Positions 44,684 through 55,815 of a DNA stretch of 64,000 nucleotides are shown in pieces; within the stretch, counting starts at the first letter, position 1, and each line of letters begins with the position of its first letter. The position numbers were made by a program, and so were the translations under genes. The notes under the pieces are model-generated. The model made no database searches and was not told where the DNA came from. It worked only from the letters and a program-made list of their open reading frames with translations. This stretch comes from Rhipidocladum racemiflorum (taxonomy: Eukaryota; Streptophyta; Magnoliopsida; Poales; Poaceae): positions 36,001-100,000 of the forward strand of contig JAYEVF010000100.1 in assembly GCA_036346355.1 (NCBI GenBank), read 5' to 3'.

Positions 44684-45454
44684 CACATGATGAAGGAGTG
44701 TCCGAACAAGCGCGTGCTAGTAATTCGTGAAGACAGCGAGTATGACTCGGCAAGCGATCTTGATGAAGAAACATATGCTTTGTTCGCTGAACATGAGAAC
44801 GGTGATCCAAATGCCGAGCATGACGAGGTGCACGTGAGCGCTGGTGATGCTGACCAATATTTGAGTATTATTGCACAACGTGTGCTTAGTGCTCATATTG
44901 CCCGCGCCGATCCAAATCAACGCCACAACTTGTTTTACACAAAAGGCGTCGTCAAGGAGCGATCCATTCGAATAATCATTGATGGTGGGAGTTGCAATAA
45001 TCTAGCCAGCATGGACATGGTGGAGAAGCTAGCACTCTCCACTAGACCACACCCTCAGCCCTACCACATTCAGTGGTTCACCAACAGTGGCAAATTCAAG
45101 GTAACTCGCATGGTAAGAGTACATTTCGCTTTAGGTACCTATCATGATTATGTTGATTGCGATGTCGTATCTATGCAAGCATGTTCTATGTTATTAGGTA
45201 GACCGTGGCAATATGATAAGGATTGTTTACATCATGGTAGAACAAATCAATACTCTTTTGTGCATAAAGAAAAGAAAATTGTGCTACACCCCATGTCACC
45301 TGATGCCATTGTAAAAGATGAAATTGCTAGATCTAGCAAAGAGAAAATCGAGAGAATTCTAGGAGTGAAAATCAGATTGTCGCCAAAGGACTTGAACAAC
45401 ATAAACAGAGAGAATCTAACCTCAATTGTGCCAAGCCGAATGAGGTTAAATTGA
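44684..45454 (+). CDS. pro: CRM-like gag end and aspartic protease
   Basis: Begins with the second half of the CCHC knuckle (HMMKEC), giving C-x2-C-x4-H-x4-C when read with the part before the MITE. An acidic stretch follows (DSEYDSASDLDEE), then the protease. Its active-site motif is IIDGGSCNNLAS near 44975-45010 and the flap/end motif is LLGRPWQYD near 45195. The frame ends in TGA at 45452-45454. Upstream, near 45406, a GAGAGA run probably carries two extra bases, because from there the polymerase frame continues family-like text (AKPNEVKLKG) in another frame. So the break is a small insertion, not a programmed boundary; the latter is not excluded. Confidence 0.85.
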   Translation, partial: HMMKECPNKRVLVIREDSEYDSASDLDEETYALFAEHENGDPNAEHDEVHVSAGDADQYLSIIAQRVLSAHIARADPNQRHNLFYTKGVVKERSIRIIIDGGSCNNLASMDMVEKLALSTRPHPQPYHIQWFTNSGKFKVTRMVRVHFALGTYHDYVDCDVVSMQACSMLLGRPWQYDKDCLHHGRTNQYSFVHKEKKIVLHPMSPDAIVKDEIARSSKEKIERILGVKIRLSPKDLNNINRENLTSIVPSRMRLN

Positions 45455-48400
45455 AAGGTGCTTGTTTTCTTGCGACAAAATCTGATTTGAGTGAGATGGA
45501 TGTTTGTAGGTATACATGCTATGCTTTGATCTGCAAAGAAACTTTGTTTTCACTAGAGGAGATGTCTCTCTCTTTGCCTCCCATTATCACTAACCTTTTG
45601 CAGGAATACACTGACATCTTTCCAAAGGACATCCCCTCAGGGCTACCGCCAATTAGAGGGATTGAGCACCAAATTGATCTCATTCCAGGGGCATCCTTGC
45701 CCAATCGAGCACCTTACAGAACCAACCCTGAAGAGACACAAGAGATACAACGCCAAGTTCAAGAATTGCTTGATAAAGGGTACGTACGTGAATCTCTTAG
45801 TCCTTATGCTGTACCAGTCATTTTAGTACCTAAGAAAGATGGAACATGGCGCATGTGTGTGGATTGTAGAGCAATTAATAATATCACCATTAGATATTGC
45901 CATCCTATTCCTAGGTTAGACGATATGCTTGATGAATTAAGTTGCTCTACTATATTCTCGAAAGTTGATTTGCGTAGTGGGTACCACCAGATTCGCATGA
46001 AGTTAGGTGATGAATGGAAAATAGCTTTTAAAACTAAGTTCGGTTTATATGAGTGGTTAGTTATGCCGTTTGGATTAACTAATGCACCTAGCACCTTTAT
46101 GCGACTAATGAACGAGGTTTTACGTGCTTTCATTGGAAAATTTGTGGTGGTTTACTTTGATGATATCTTGATCTACAGCAAATCTTTAGAAGACCATCTT
46201 GAACATTTACGTGTTGTTTTTAATGCTTTACGCGATGCACGTTTATTTGGTAACATTGGTAAGTGCACCTTTTGCACGGATCGAGTCTCTTTTCTTAGCT
46301 ATGTTGTTACTCCACAGGGAATCGAAGTTGATCAAGCCAAGGTTGAAGCGATACAGAGTTGGCCGACTCCTAACACGGTCACACAGGTGCGGAGTTTCCT
46401 GGGACTTGCTGGATTCTATCGTCGCTTTGTGAAGGACTTCAGCACAATCGCGGCACCTTTAAATGAACTCACCAAGAAATGTGTGCCTTTTGTTTGGGGC
46501 AAGTCACAGGAAGATGCCTTCAATGTTCTGAAAGTTAAGTTAACACATGCACCCTTACTCCAACTTCCAGATTTTTCTAAGACTTTTGAATTAGAATGTG
46601 ATGCTAGTAGAATTGGTTTAGGTGGTGTTCTGTTACAAGAAGGAAAACCTGTTGCTTATTTTAGTGAGAAGTTGAGTGGACCAAGTTTGAATGATTCTAC
46701 TTATGATAAGGAGTTATATGCGCTAGTTCGAACTTTAGAAACATGGCAACATTATTTATGGCCCAAGGAATTTGTTATACATTCTGATCATGAATCATTA
46801 AAACATATTAGAAATCAAGCTAAACTGAACCGTAGACATGCAAAGTGGGTTGAATTCATTGAGTCATTTCCGTATGTCATCAAACACAGAAAGGGAAAGG
46901 ATAATGTCATTGCCGATGCCTTGTCTAGGAGATATACCATGCTCTCACAACTTAACTTCAAAATTTTTGGTTTGGAAACGATTAAAGAGCAATATGTGCA
47001 TGATGATGATTTTAAACATGTGTTGCTCAATTGTAAAGAGGGAAAAACTTGGAACAAATTTGTCCTCAATAATGGGTTTGTGTTTAGAGCAAACAAACTA
47101 TGTATTCCAGCTAGTTCTGTTCGTTTGCTATTTCTACAGGAAGCGCATGGAGGAGGATTGATGGGACACTTTGGTGTGAAGAAGACGGAGGACATACTCG
47201 CTAGCCATTTCTTTTGGCCCAAGATGAGACGAGATGTGAAACGTTTCATCGCTCGCTGCACTACATGTCAAAAAGCTAAGTCTCGACTTAATCCTCATGG
47301 TTTATACATGTCTCTGCCTGTTCCGAGCGTGCCGTGGGAGGATATTTATATGGACTTTGTTTTAGGTCTTCCTAGAACAAAGAAGGGGAGGGATAGTATC
47401 TTTGTCGTTGTGGATAGATTTTCTAAAATGGCACACTTCATACCTTGTCACAAAAGCGATGACGCTACCAACATTGCTGACTTATTATTTCGTGAAATTG
47501 TTCGCTTACATGGTGTGCCAAACACAATAGTTTCAGATCGTGACACTAAATTCTTAAGCCACTTTTGGAGAACTTTGTGGGCTAAATTGGGGACTAAGCT
47601 TTTATTTTCTACTACTTGTCATCCCCAAACTGATGGACAAACTGAGGTCGTTAATCGAACTTTATCTACCATGCTTAGGACTGTTTTGAAAAAGAACATT
47701 AAATTATGGGAAGAATGCTTGCCTCATATTGAATTTGCTTATAACCGATCAATGCATTCAACTACTAAGATGTGCCCTTTTGAGATTATTTATGGATTTG
47801 TGCCTCATGCTCCAATTGATTTGTTACCACTTCCATCTTCGGAAAAATTGAATCTTGATGCTAAACAACGTGCTGATTTGATTGTGAAAATGCATGCAAC
47901 AACTAAAGAAAACATAGAGCGCATGAATGCTAAATATAAACTTGCTGGTAGTAAGGGGTGGAAGCATGTAACTTTTGAACCAGGAGATTTAGTTTGGTTG
48001 CATTTGCGGAAAGATCGTTTCCCTGAATTGAGAAAATCTAAGTTGATGCCTCGAGCTGATGGTCCTTTCAAAATATTGGCAAAGATTAATGATAATGCAT
48101 ATAAGCTTGAATTGCCTGCAGATTTTGGGGTTAGTCCCACGTTCAACATTGCCGATTTGAAACCATACTTGGGAGAAGAGCATGAGTTTGAGTCGAGGAC
48201 GACTCAAATGCAAGAAGGGGAGGATGATGAGAGCATCGCCATGCCTATAAACAATGTAATTCAAGGACCAATTACTCGAGCTCGCGCACGTCAATTAAAT
48301 TGCCAGGTGAATGCGTTCCTTGGGTTGCATACAAATATTTTAATGGATGGAATACTATTTAATCCTTGTGATAATTTTATTGTCCTTAGGAACCAAGGAG

Positions 48401-48498
48401 AAGGACTCCCAAGTGTCAAGCCTGAAGCCAATTCTTTTGGTGCACAAGATCAACTCGGATTCGGCCTCCAGGATAGTTCCAATTTAAAACGATCATAA
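45412..48498 (+). CDS. pol: CRM-like pol: reverse transcriptase, RNase H, integrase
   Basis: Copies element RNA to DNA and inserts it in the nucleus. Counting from 45451: the RT region is about residues 60-250 (VPKKDGTWRMCVDCRAIN, VDLRSGYHQIRMK, MPFGLTNAPSTFM), with YFDD at 235-238. RNase H is about 375-495 (LECDAS, DKELYAL, HSDHESL, DNVIADALSRR). The integrase zinc region HHCC is near 563-610 (GLMGHFGVKKTE, RCTTCQKAK). The catalytic core has D in MDFVLGLP, D in VSDRDTKFL, and E in TDGQTEVVNRTL. The GPY/F-type module is near 865-890 (RADGPFKILAKI). No stop interrupts it. The last ~91 codons lie in the 3' LTR (GPITRARARQLNCQVNAFLG to SSNLKRS), typical of CRM elements. The first codon of the open frame is not an ATG; it is part of a longer polyprotein. 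Confidence 0.93.
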   Translation, partial: ESNLNCAKPNEVKLKGACFLATKSDLSEMDVCRYTCYALICKETLFSLEEMSLSLPPIITNLLQEYTDIFPKDIPSGLPPIRGIEHQIDLIPGASLPNRAPYRTNPEETQEIQRQVQELLDKGYVRESLSPYAVPVILVPKKDGTWRMCVDCRAINNITIRYCHPIPRLDDMLDELSCSTIFSKVDLRSGYHQIRMKLGDEWKIAFKTKFGLYEWLVMPFGLTNAPSTFMRLMNEVLRAFIGKFVVVYFDDILIYSKSLEDHLEHLRVVFNALRDARLFGNIGKCTFCTDRVSFLSYVVTPQGIEVDQAKVEAIQSWPTPNTVTQVRSFLGLAGFYRRFVKDFSTIAAPLNELTKKCVPFVWGKSQEDAFNVLKVKLTHAPLLQLPDFSKTFELECDASRIGLGGVLLQEGKPVAYFSEKLSGPSLNDSTYDKELYALVRTLETWQHYLWPKEFVIHSDHESLKHIRNQAKLNRRHAKWVEFIESFPYVIKHRKGKDNVIADALSRRYTMLSQLNFKIFGLETIKEQYVHDDDFKHVLLNCKEGKTWNKFVLNNGFVFRANKLCIPASSVRLLFLQEAHGGGLMGHFGVKKTEDILASHFFWPKMRRDVKRFIARCTTCQKAKSRLNPHGLYMSLPVPSVPWEDIYMDFVLGLPRTKKGRDSIFVVVDRFSKMAHFIPCHKSDDATNIADLLFREIVRLHGVPNTIVSDRDTKFLSHFWRTLWAKLGTKLLFSTTCHPQTDGQTEVVNRTLSTMLRTVLKKNIKLWEECLPHIEFAYNRSMHSTTKMCPFEIIYGFVPHAPIDLLPLPSSEKLNLDAKQRADLIVKMHATTKENIERMNAKYKLAGSKGWKHVTFEPGDLVWLHLRKDRFPELRKSKLMPRADGPFKILAKINDNAYKLELPADFGVSPTFNIADLKPYLGEEHEFESRTTQMQEGEDDESIAMPINNVIQGPITRARARQLNCQVNAFLGLHTNILMDGILFNPCDNFIVLRNQGEGLPSVKPEANSFGAQDQLGFGLQDSSNLKRS
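48211..48224 (+). other. Polypurine tract of the CRM-like element
   Basis: caagaaggggagga ends exactly where the 3' LTR starts (TGATGAG, 48225), primer for plus-strand DNA. It lies inside the pol reading frame (QEGEDD). Confidence 0.85.
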
Positions 48499-49112
48499 CT
48501 TTTGATCCACAAGGGTGTTCGGGGTCTATGAGTACTGGTTTGAAAGGTTTCGATGTCCTCTTTCCAACGGATCTGACCCCATCCCCAAATTCCGTCCGAG
48601 TCGATGGGAATCTGCAAAACAATTGGCGTCACCTTTCCAAACCGAGAAGACTTGGGCTTTGGGCCTTGTAATAGAGTTGTAGTTGGTATCCTACTGCTTT
48701 GAACGTAATTCCCACGTCCCTACCTTTCATAAATAGCCAAACATCGGCTCCTTAGGGTTTTGGGTTTTATTTGAATAGTTTAGCCAAGTGCAAACTTGAT
48801 CCTGCCAGTTGTGTTGGACAGCCACCTTGTCAAGATCGTCAATAAGACTCCACTTTGTTTCGCTTTCACTTTTACCCGTAATTTTCAGATTGCTTATCCT
48901 ATTGTTCTTGCTTGTTCTTCAGTTGCTTGCAGGAATTGAACCTCGTGTTCAGGTTGATCGTGCCTACGGTAAGATCAATAACCCTCCGGAGTTGGTTTAT
49001 CGATTGCTAAGGCGCATCGTCATCGTACGGTGTAGTCGGATCGTCAAAGTCGTCTCCAACTAAATCGATCGTGTGTTTCTCATCGAAAGATCGGGACACC
49101 ATAGCGCTATCA
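48225..49112 (+). repeat. 3' LTR of the CRM-like element
   Basis: 888 bp, same length as the 5' LTR, TATA-like cataaata at 48728-48735, ends GCGCTATCA. It encodes the pol C-terminus to 48498. Confidence 0.92.
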
Positions 49113-49126
49113 CTTTGCTTTCACAG

Positions 49127-49188
49127 GTTTATGCCCAGGGGCATGTTACCCAGGAATTTGCGGATTATCGATTCCTTCCTGTATGGAG
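49127..49188 (+). CDS. Exon-like host remnant between two retrotransposons
   Basis: 62 nt open stretch (GHVTQEFADYRFLPVW within it), preceded by 'ctttgctttcacag' (acceptor) and followed by 'gtaact' (donor). The bases left of the CRM-like element (ccttctacttt) complete a polypyrimidine tract if the element is ignored. I do not recognise the protein and found no partner exon. It could be chance, but both splice signals and the open frame are in place. Confidence 0.4.
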
Positions 49189-49211
49189 GTAACTGTATCC
49201 ACCCAGGTTAA

Positions 49212-51620
49212 TGTGATACTACGGAATGTCGAGACTTTATAATTTGTGATAATAGGTTATATAATGTGGTAACATGTGATAGGTTGGGGTTTTTGCAACT
49301 AAAACCTTGAGATTTCACGTTTTAACGCGTTTCGGGCCGTTTTCGGGCGTTTGGGCCGCTCCGGGGAGGTGTTGGGCTTGAGGGAAACTTCGTGGGCCGG
49401 ATGGTGGGACTCACTTGGCCCATGTGGGGGTAAGGGGGGCAGCCAACCCTGCTGCCCTAGCTCTCCCCACCCCCATGCGCCGCCCACCCCCCATCCCCTC
49501 TCCTCTCTTGTCTTGCCTCTCCTCCTCCACCTTCCCAAACCGTTCCACCCCTCACCCCTTGCGCCTCCTTCCCCATCACCCCGTGCCCCTTGCTGCGTCG
49601 TCTATGTTGCCACGCCTTGCCACGGTGCTGCCCTCACCGGTGTTGGGATCCGCGACGAGGAGAGCTGGTGGGAGGAAGAGATCGGGTGGAGATCGCACGA
49701 AGAGAAGCGGTTGATTCGTGGATCGTCAAGAAGGTAATGGGGAAAACCTTTGGGGATTGATTAGATGCTGTGTAGTGGTGGTTTGTCATGTTTTTAGATC
49801 AAGGGAGGTGCTGCCATGGGGTAGAATTGATGAAAACTTGGATTGTATTCACGTTCTGTTCAGGCAGATTTGGAACCCGAACTAGGGAAGGCATTTTCGC
49901 CAATTTAGAGTTGGAATCTGGTCGTACGGACGTCGAAGAAGTTGTAGGTAATTTAATTATATTTCCGTGGACATAAAGAACTTTAAATTCCGATCTGCCG
50001 TTTGAAAGTTATGACTGTTTTACCGAGCGTGTTAAAATCTGTGACGTGATTGGAACAGATCATGGTATTTTGTAGAATAAACAACATTAGATTCCGAATC
50101 AGTCTTTCCCTATAACTAGAAAAAGTTGGGAAATTTCCTAAGCTACGCGAGGATGTACTTGTTTATTCAATTTGGAGTCCTAGAGCATAAGTTACGCCCT
50201 TTGGAAGGCTGCTGTCCCGAAGGGACAGATTTGCTGTTTTCTGATTTTAGGAGTTGTAAGCAAAGTCGGGGTAGTGGGGTATATGTGTGCTGTTTTGTGG
50301 ACTCGATTTGAGTGTGTGGCACGTGTTTGCAGGTGGTGTGCCTCCGGGAGTGCCCTCAACCTCTCGTCACTCCGTTGCCCGTGGTTGAAGGCAAGTGTGT
50401 TGCATGGATTGTATGCTATACGTGTTGCTAGAATTGCTTGATAGTATTTGGAATAGATAGCATGTTGTCTTGCCATGAATTACATGTTATAATTGATAGG
50501 ATATCCTTAGGCCATGATTTAAATGTTGTCGATGATATGGTGTTCTCATGCCATGATTAAAAATGCTTGTTGTTGATAAATGATTCACATGCCATGTTTT
50601 GAACGGTTACCGTCGATTGTTGAATACGGTCCTACATGTTGAGATGCCAGGTGTTGATATGCAATATTTCTATTTATGTATACATTGCTGTCCATTTTTC
50701 ATACATGGCATATTTTCATGGCCGGCCGGTGAGATAAGTCATAACTATTCCGGTAGGGTCGGTGAGAACAGTTATGACTAGTCCGGGGCTATTCTTTTGA
50801 GTAAGTCCTACATCGTGATTCCATCACCGAGGTGAATGGAAGCGAGTGATAGGCACCCTCCATCTTCGGGATGGAAGGGGGAAAAGGGTGCATACCGACG
50901 GGTGTGCACTCAACCATACCGGTATGAGTATTCCAGGAGACATGTGCATTGCATTGCATGAATAATATACATAAATGAAGATGTTTATGAGATGATGATG
51001 AGAATACTCATGAGATGCTCATGAGATGATTATCATGTTGTTTTAAAGGATGTATATAATGTTAAATATGATGTGTTGTGATATAACTGTGGAGACCGGG
51101 ATGATGGTTTGTTGTCTTGATCCTTGTTGTTCCATTACAATACACTTTGCTGAGTGATGAACTCACGCTTGTGTTTTATGTTGTTTGTTTATTTAGGTAC
51201 AATGAAATCGGCGAGCGGGAAGGGAATTTAGCTACACTTCCTCACGTAGCACTCATAATCTAGATAATTCACCCATTTCTATGGAAACATGGCAATAAAT
51301 TATGTTGATTTTGGTGTATGGAAATTATGTGTGTTGGTTTCCCTCATGTGTGTCATGTGGGTCTTTGGAGCGATTTGTTTTATCATCCTAGTCTTAGTTG
51401 ATGCTCATCTATTGTTGTCGATGCTTATTGATATCTTGATTGACATACATATTGATATGATGTTATGTTGTTAAGTTTCATGCATAAACAAAGGAGATGC
51501 TGTCAAAATTTTCAATTATGCTAAATGATTACTTGCTGTAATTTAACTTAAACTATGGTATCAAATGTGTTATGGTTTATGTTTGGTGACATTCTGGGCT
51601 TAGTAAAAGCCGGGTGTTAC
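49212..51620 (+). repeat. 5' LTR of the LARD-like element
   Basis: 2409 bp. Contains a C-rich part (49430-49600), the 'ggtgaga(t)aagtcataacta' repeats near 50727-50780, and closes with 'gccgggtgttac'. A related, older LTR fragment lies at 17295-18571. Overlapping proline-rich frames (49351-49737) are composition effects. Confidence 0.88.
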
Positions 51621-54600
51621 TGATTGGTATCGAGCTGGTCAGTAGGTCCCTGGAATGTGTATTTAGTGTCATACTATAGGTTCAACTAAAATATGAAGTG
51701 GGATAACCTAGAAACATGGCTTAGGTTTTACTTAAAACTTTGCCATAGGATAGCAACATTAAAACTTGTGTAAGTGGAATAATTAATTTAAAACTTGACA
51801 CACTCTGTTGCACAAGATGGAATGGGTATGGGTACTGTTGCTTTACGCTTAAATGTTGTATTTAAGCTTTGATGTTGAATGTTACATTTGGTAATATATG
51901 TTGCTATGTTTATGAAAGAATTGATTGTGTTGATACATTTGAGATTATGTGGGTTGTGGTGCCGAAAGGGTTTCGGTCACCTTCTGTTGTTTGTAGTAAT
52001 GTTGGGTTTGACGGTGTGGCCGGTTAGTGCCATCACCGATGGACTTTTAACCTCCTGTTGGGAGAGTGCTTATCCTATCTGTCGTAGATTGGGTAGTTGG
52101 TTGGAGTCGAGTAGTAGAGTTGTGGATTGACCCTCCGAATTTCCTTTGCCGTTTTGACGAACGGTTTTGGTTGGTTTTTGGTTGGTTGAAATAAAAGAAA
52201 AAGTGTTCGGTTTTGGATACTCACCGATAGTTCTTTTGGTGGTTTTGGTTTTGTCTTCTTTGGTTGAAGACAAAAGAAGAATTTAGGGTTGAACCTCTTT
52301 TAGTCGTCTTGCCAGCTTTGACGCTCGATTTGTTGTTTGCCTTATAGAGAAATTTATAGATTGATTCTTGGGTTACCATTCTCCAATTTGAAAAGAAGTT
52401 ATTGAAGTTTCGATGAAAAATCTAAGTCGCACGGATTTAGGTGTCAAGGTTTTGTCGGAAAGGATGTGGTTGATCGGTTGCTTTACAGAGAAAGTTTTCA
52501 ATTTATTCTTGTGTTTGTCTTTCTCCGAGGTTTAAAAGAGTTATTGCGGTGTTGTGCCAGACCTTGTTGTCGGGGTCTAAGTGGTGTTTGATCGCAATGA
52601 TGACTTGCTTGGGAATTCATCTTTGAAAAAACCGTTTGTTTCGTGAAAGTTTGAAGTTTGGGGTTATGGCCTTATCTGGAAAAAAAAAAGAAGATTTGGT
52701 TAATCGCTTGGTTTTCCCTCTTGCAACCATCTTCCTTCGCGGAAGTTGTTGATCTCGAGAGTTGTGGAGTAGTTGCGTGTCGGCATTTGGGAATTTAAGA
52801 GTTGACTTCTCTTGTGATTTATGGTTGAGCTTTCTGGAAGGAAAGGTGTTTTGGGTGTTGTTAAGAGATGGTTAAACGAGACGTCAGGTGATCCGAAGTG
52901 AAAGTTGATTAGTGGTGTGTGCAAAGTGATGCGGGTTATGGAATCTAATGGATGTTTGAGATTAGTTAGCATCGAATGTCTCGGTTGATGAACTTGTTAT
53001 AGCAAGAAGATGGTGTGAAATTCTGCCTATTGTAGCTGGTGGGTCAGTTAATATTGTGGGTCGACAATATGACTTAAAATTACGTGTAATCAATTAATGA
53101 GGATATATGGAATGATTGTAGGAAAGGTTGAATTATTCTTGACAGATGTCTGTTTGGGATCCGTATTTATGAGGGATGTCTAGTGGAGATCGTGTCGCGT
53201 GGTTAGTATTAATTATTGGTGGAATGAACTGGTGATATGGAATATGTGACTTAGGGATTATACCCAGGGTAATTGTTGATTACGCCGGAATAATTGTAAA
53301 GAGATGTGTGCTACGCTTGGGATAATAAGTTGCATGAATAATGGTTCGTCATGGTTAGTAGACCAAAAGAAGTTGTTGATATGCGTCTTATGTTGGATTA
53401 ATCGATAAGTTAATTGTCTTTGGAGTTGTGAGAACGTGGTTCTCCTTGTTGATTGTCATACGGTAGATATGGTCTATGGTTCGTTGGTAATATAATCAAT
53501 TGTGGTTATATGAACAGTGAAAAGTGATTTTATTAAGAGCAGATGTTGTAGCTTGTGTGCAACCGTGTTGGACTTCTCGGGATTTGGGTGATTATGACAT
53601 CCGTATTGGCTAAGAGTATTGGAATGCGAGTAATGGTGGGATTTGAGTCGAACTTTCTTTTGAAGGTTTACGGATTCAAATGAAGGTATAAATTTTCTGG
53701 GAGTGCTTGCCTCTTCGTTTAAGCGTCTTGATTAGTGTGCAATAAAATCTCCCCTGATTAAGTGGCATTTTGTCAAGTTACAAACTAGACTCCGATGATT
53801 GGAAATATGGATGAAAGAGTAGTCTTTGAAGTAACCGGCTTATGGGTTCCAAATGTGGTGTGGTATTGAACCATGCCAATCTTTGTATTTGGGCTAATCT
53901 GATTAGTCTATGCTATGAGTATGGATTAACACCCAAAGCGTTGGAGTGGGACGCTCTCTTTAGCGCTCAACTGATTTATCTTTGGTAACCCTGGAGTTAA
54001 GCGCTTAAATTGTAATTCTATCGTGACTAGAGTTGGATTTATTTGGGAAACGTGTGTGGTGTTTGCGAGCATTTCAAAAAGGTGAATCTTACGATTGTTT
54101 CATAAGTGATTTTGTTGGTAAGGTGTTCCCTGTGGGGAATGTGTTTTCTTTCTCTTTAAGAGAATTGGTAGCGGTTATTAGGCGTAGATGTTTGATTTGA
54201 GAGTTGATGCTATCTTCTATTATTGGCTTTGGTTAAAATGCGATGTTTTGCACGCATTGCGTGCAGTGGTTGTTGGGTTGTGATGCGATATGGTATTTTT
54301 TCGGTTAACGCCGTCGTAGTTTATGCGAATTTGAGCAACCATCGATGTTGTTGGGTGTCAATCATGTGACAAAGAGAATGAAATCATTTTGTGAATGGTT
54401 AATGGGTATCGTGGTTACATGACGAATAAATGGTGAAAAAGATTCATGACATCGTTTTATAAGCATAAAAGAGTTGTGGAGCCAGGACGGTGAGAAAGTC
54501 ATATAGAGATATATGACTAATCCGGAGTGCTCTTGAAGAATTCGCATTCGTGTTATGAATCGAGATTTCCATTGCTCTCTAGCATGAAAAGGAATGAATG

Positions 54601-55800
54601 GTTAAATGCTGGTATTTTGGTTATGTTATGCAAGGGATTTAAGTTTCCCTTTCTCTTCGAGAGTTTTTGTGGCAGTTCTCTTCCAAGTTGTTGATTTTGG
54701 TTAAAATGAAAAGTTTGGCTGTGGTGAAAGCGAGTCGAGTTGTCTTTAGTTGTTGAGAACTTCTGTCAAGAGAATTGTGTGGAGTCTCTATTTGTTTGAC
54801 TGCTCCCCGATGCGAATTGTATCGCGTTGATTGGAGATTTGAGTTTTCCTTTGCGGCTTGACTTAGGAAAAGCAAAAGGGTGGTCTTTCAATGTTATCGG
54901 GTTCTTTCCAAAGTGATTTGTGGCGCTTTGAGGCTCGAGTTGTTGTATGTGGTCTACTTGGATTCAAAAGAACCGTACTTCTTTTGCACTATTGATAGGA
55001 GCGAGAATAAGAAGGGCCTCGGGTTAGTGTTGAGTATAGTCTAAGAGCTATACTCGTGGGCTTCGTTGTTTGTATGAATTGTTTGTGAGGGCGACATCCT
55101 CTTGGGAAAAGTGCCAATTGAGATTTGGTAGTGAGTTACGGTCCTAGCTTGGGCTAGGTGCTGGACATTAGTGGTATGAGGGTGGATGATGATGGAGGTT
55201 GTTGATGTCGTGGTTTGAATTTGGTTGAAAGTATCGTTGGGTGGAAGCAAATGTTATAGAAATTGTGATGTAAAATGCTTTGTCGTGGACATTGTCTTAG
55301 CTAGACGTCCCTGGGTGTGCGTTATGCCTGGGAGAGGATAGAATGAAAAGTGTAATAGGGTTGGCAGTCGAAAGGAAAGTATGGTCGATGTAGGCTATGA
55401 GCGAAGATGACATTAGTAAATTTTGATTTCTTGCGAAAAGGGGTCAAATAATTGGAAGAGATGGGGGTTTTGCGTAAATGGTCTTTTTGGGGGGTTCAAG
55501 TTTGGAACCTCGGTTGACCGTTTTAATACTAATGGTGAAAAAAAAAGGAATGTGTTTCATGATGATTGTGTCATTCTGAGTTTATGAATCATGATAGAGA
55601 TTGAAGTAAATGAGGAATCATGTCAAGTTGTGCTTAGTTAAGCTAAGTCAAGTCACTCTTGTTAATAGATGGATTTGGAGAATTGAGTTGTCGTTGCTAC
55701 TGTTTGAGTCTTTGCGTGGGTGTGTTGAGTTCGCAAAGAAGATGAGTCCCTAGTGGACATTGTTTTAGAGTTGACGTGTAAGATTCGAGGTCGAATCCAG
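51621..55800 (+). other. Non-coding interior of the LARD-like element
   Basis: 4.2 kb, strongly T/G-rich on this strand, no frame longer than about 90 codons and no protein family text on either strand. It is flanked by PBS and purine tract, so it is carried as element RNA. Confidence 0.75.
51622..51637 (+). other. PBS-like site of the LARD-like element
   Basis: attggtatcgagctgg resembles TGGTATCAGAGC with one base missing, placed right after the LTR; presumed tRNA-Met priming. Confidence 0.6.
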
Positions 55801-55815
55801 TTAAGGGGGGTAGAA
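55801..55815 (+). other. Polypurine tract of the LARD-like element
   Basis: ttaaggggggtagaa directly precedes the 3' LTR start TGTGATACTACGG. Confidence 0.75.

Larger units (their letters stand above)
36570..49112 (+). mobile_element. CRM-like gypsy (chromovirus) retrotransposon with nested insertions
   Basis: Paired 888-bp LTRs (36570-37457, 48225-49112) start TGATGAG and end GCGCTATCA. A PBS follows the 5' LTR and a purine tract precedes the 3' LTR. Flanks CTTTA (36565-36569) and CTTTG (49113-49117) fit a 5-bp target duplication with one change. By eye the LTRs differ at about 30 sites (3-4%). The gag, protease, RT/RH/IN order and a polyprotein that runs 273 nt into the 3' LTR are features of the CRM clade. 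Insertions inside are a copia LTR remnant (about 38290-43140, itself holding a solo LTR) and a hAT MITE in gag. Confidence 0.92.

Noticed and set aside
45519..48294. Minus-strand ORFs of 60-150 residues under pol
   Set aside because: Antisense shadows of the polymerase frame.
49351..49737. Proline-rich ORFs conserved with 56019-56369
   Set aside because: Similarity is only because both lie in the paired LTRs of one element; the frames differ by indels.
50192..50476. 94-residue minus-strand ORF conserved at 56801-57085
   Set aside because: Again LTR duplicates of one element; no protein family, antisense to the LTR.
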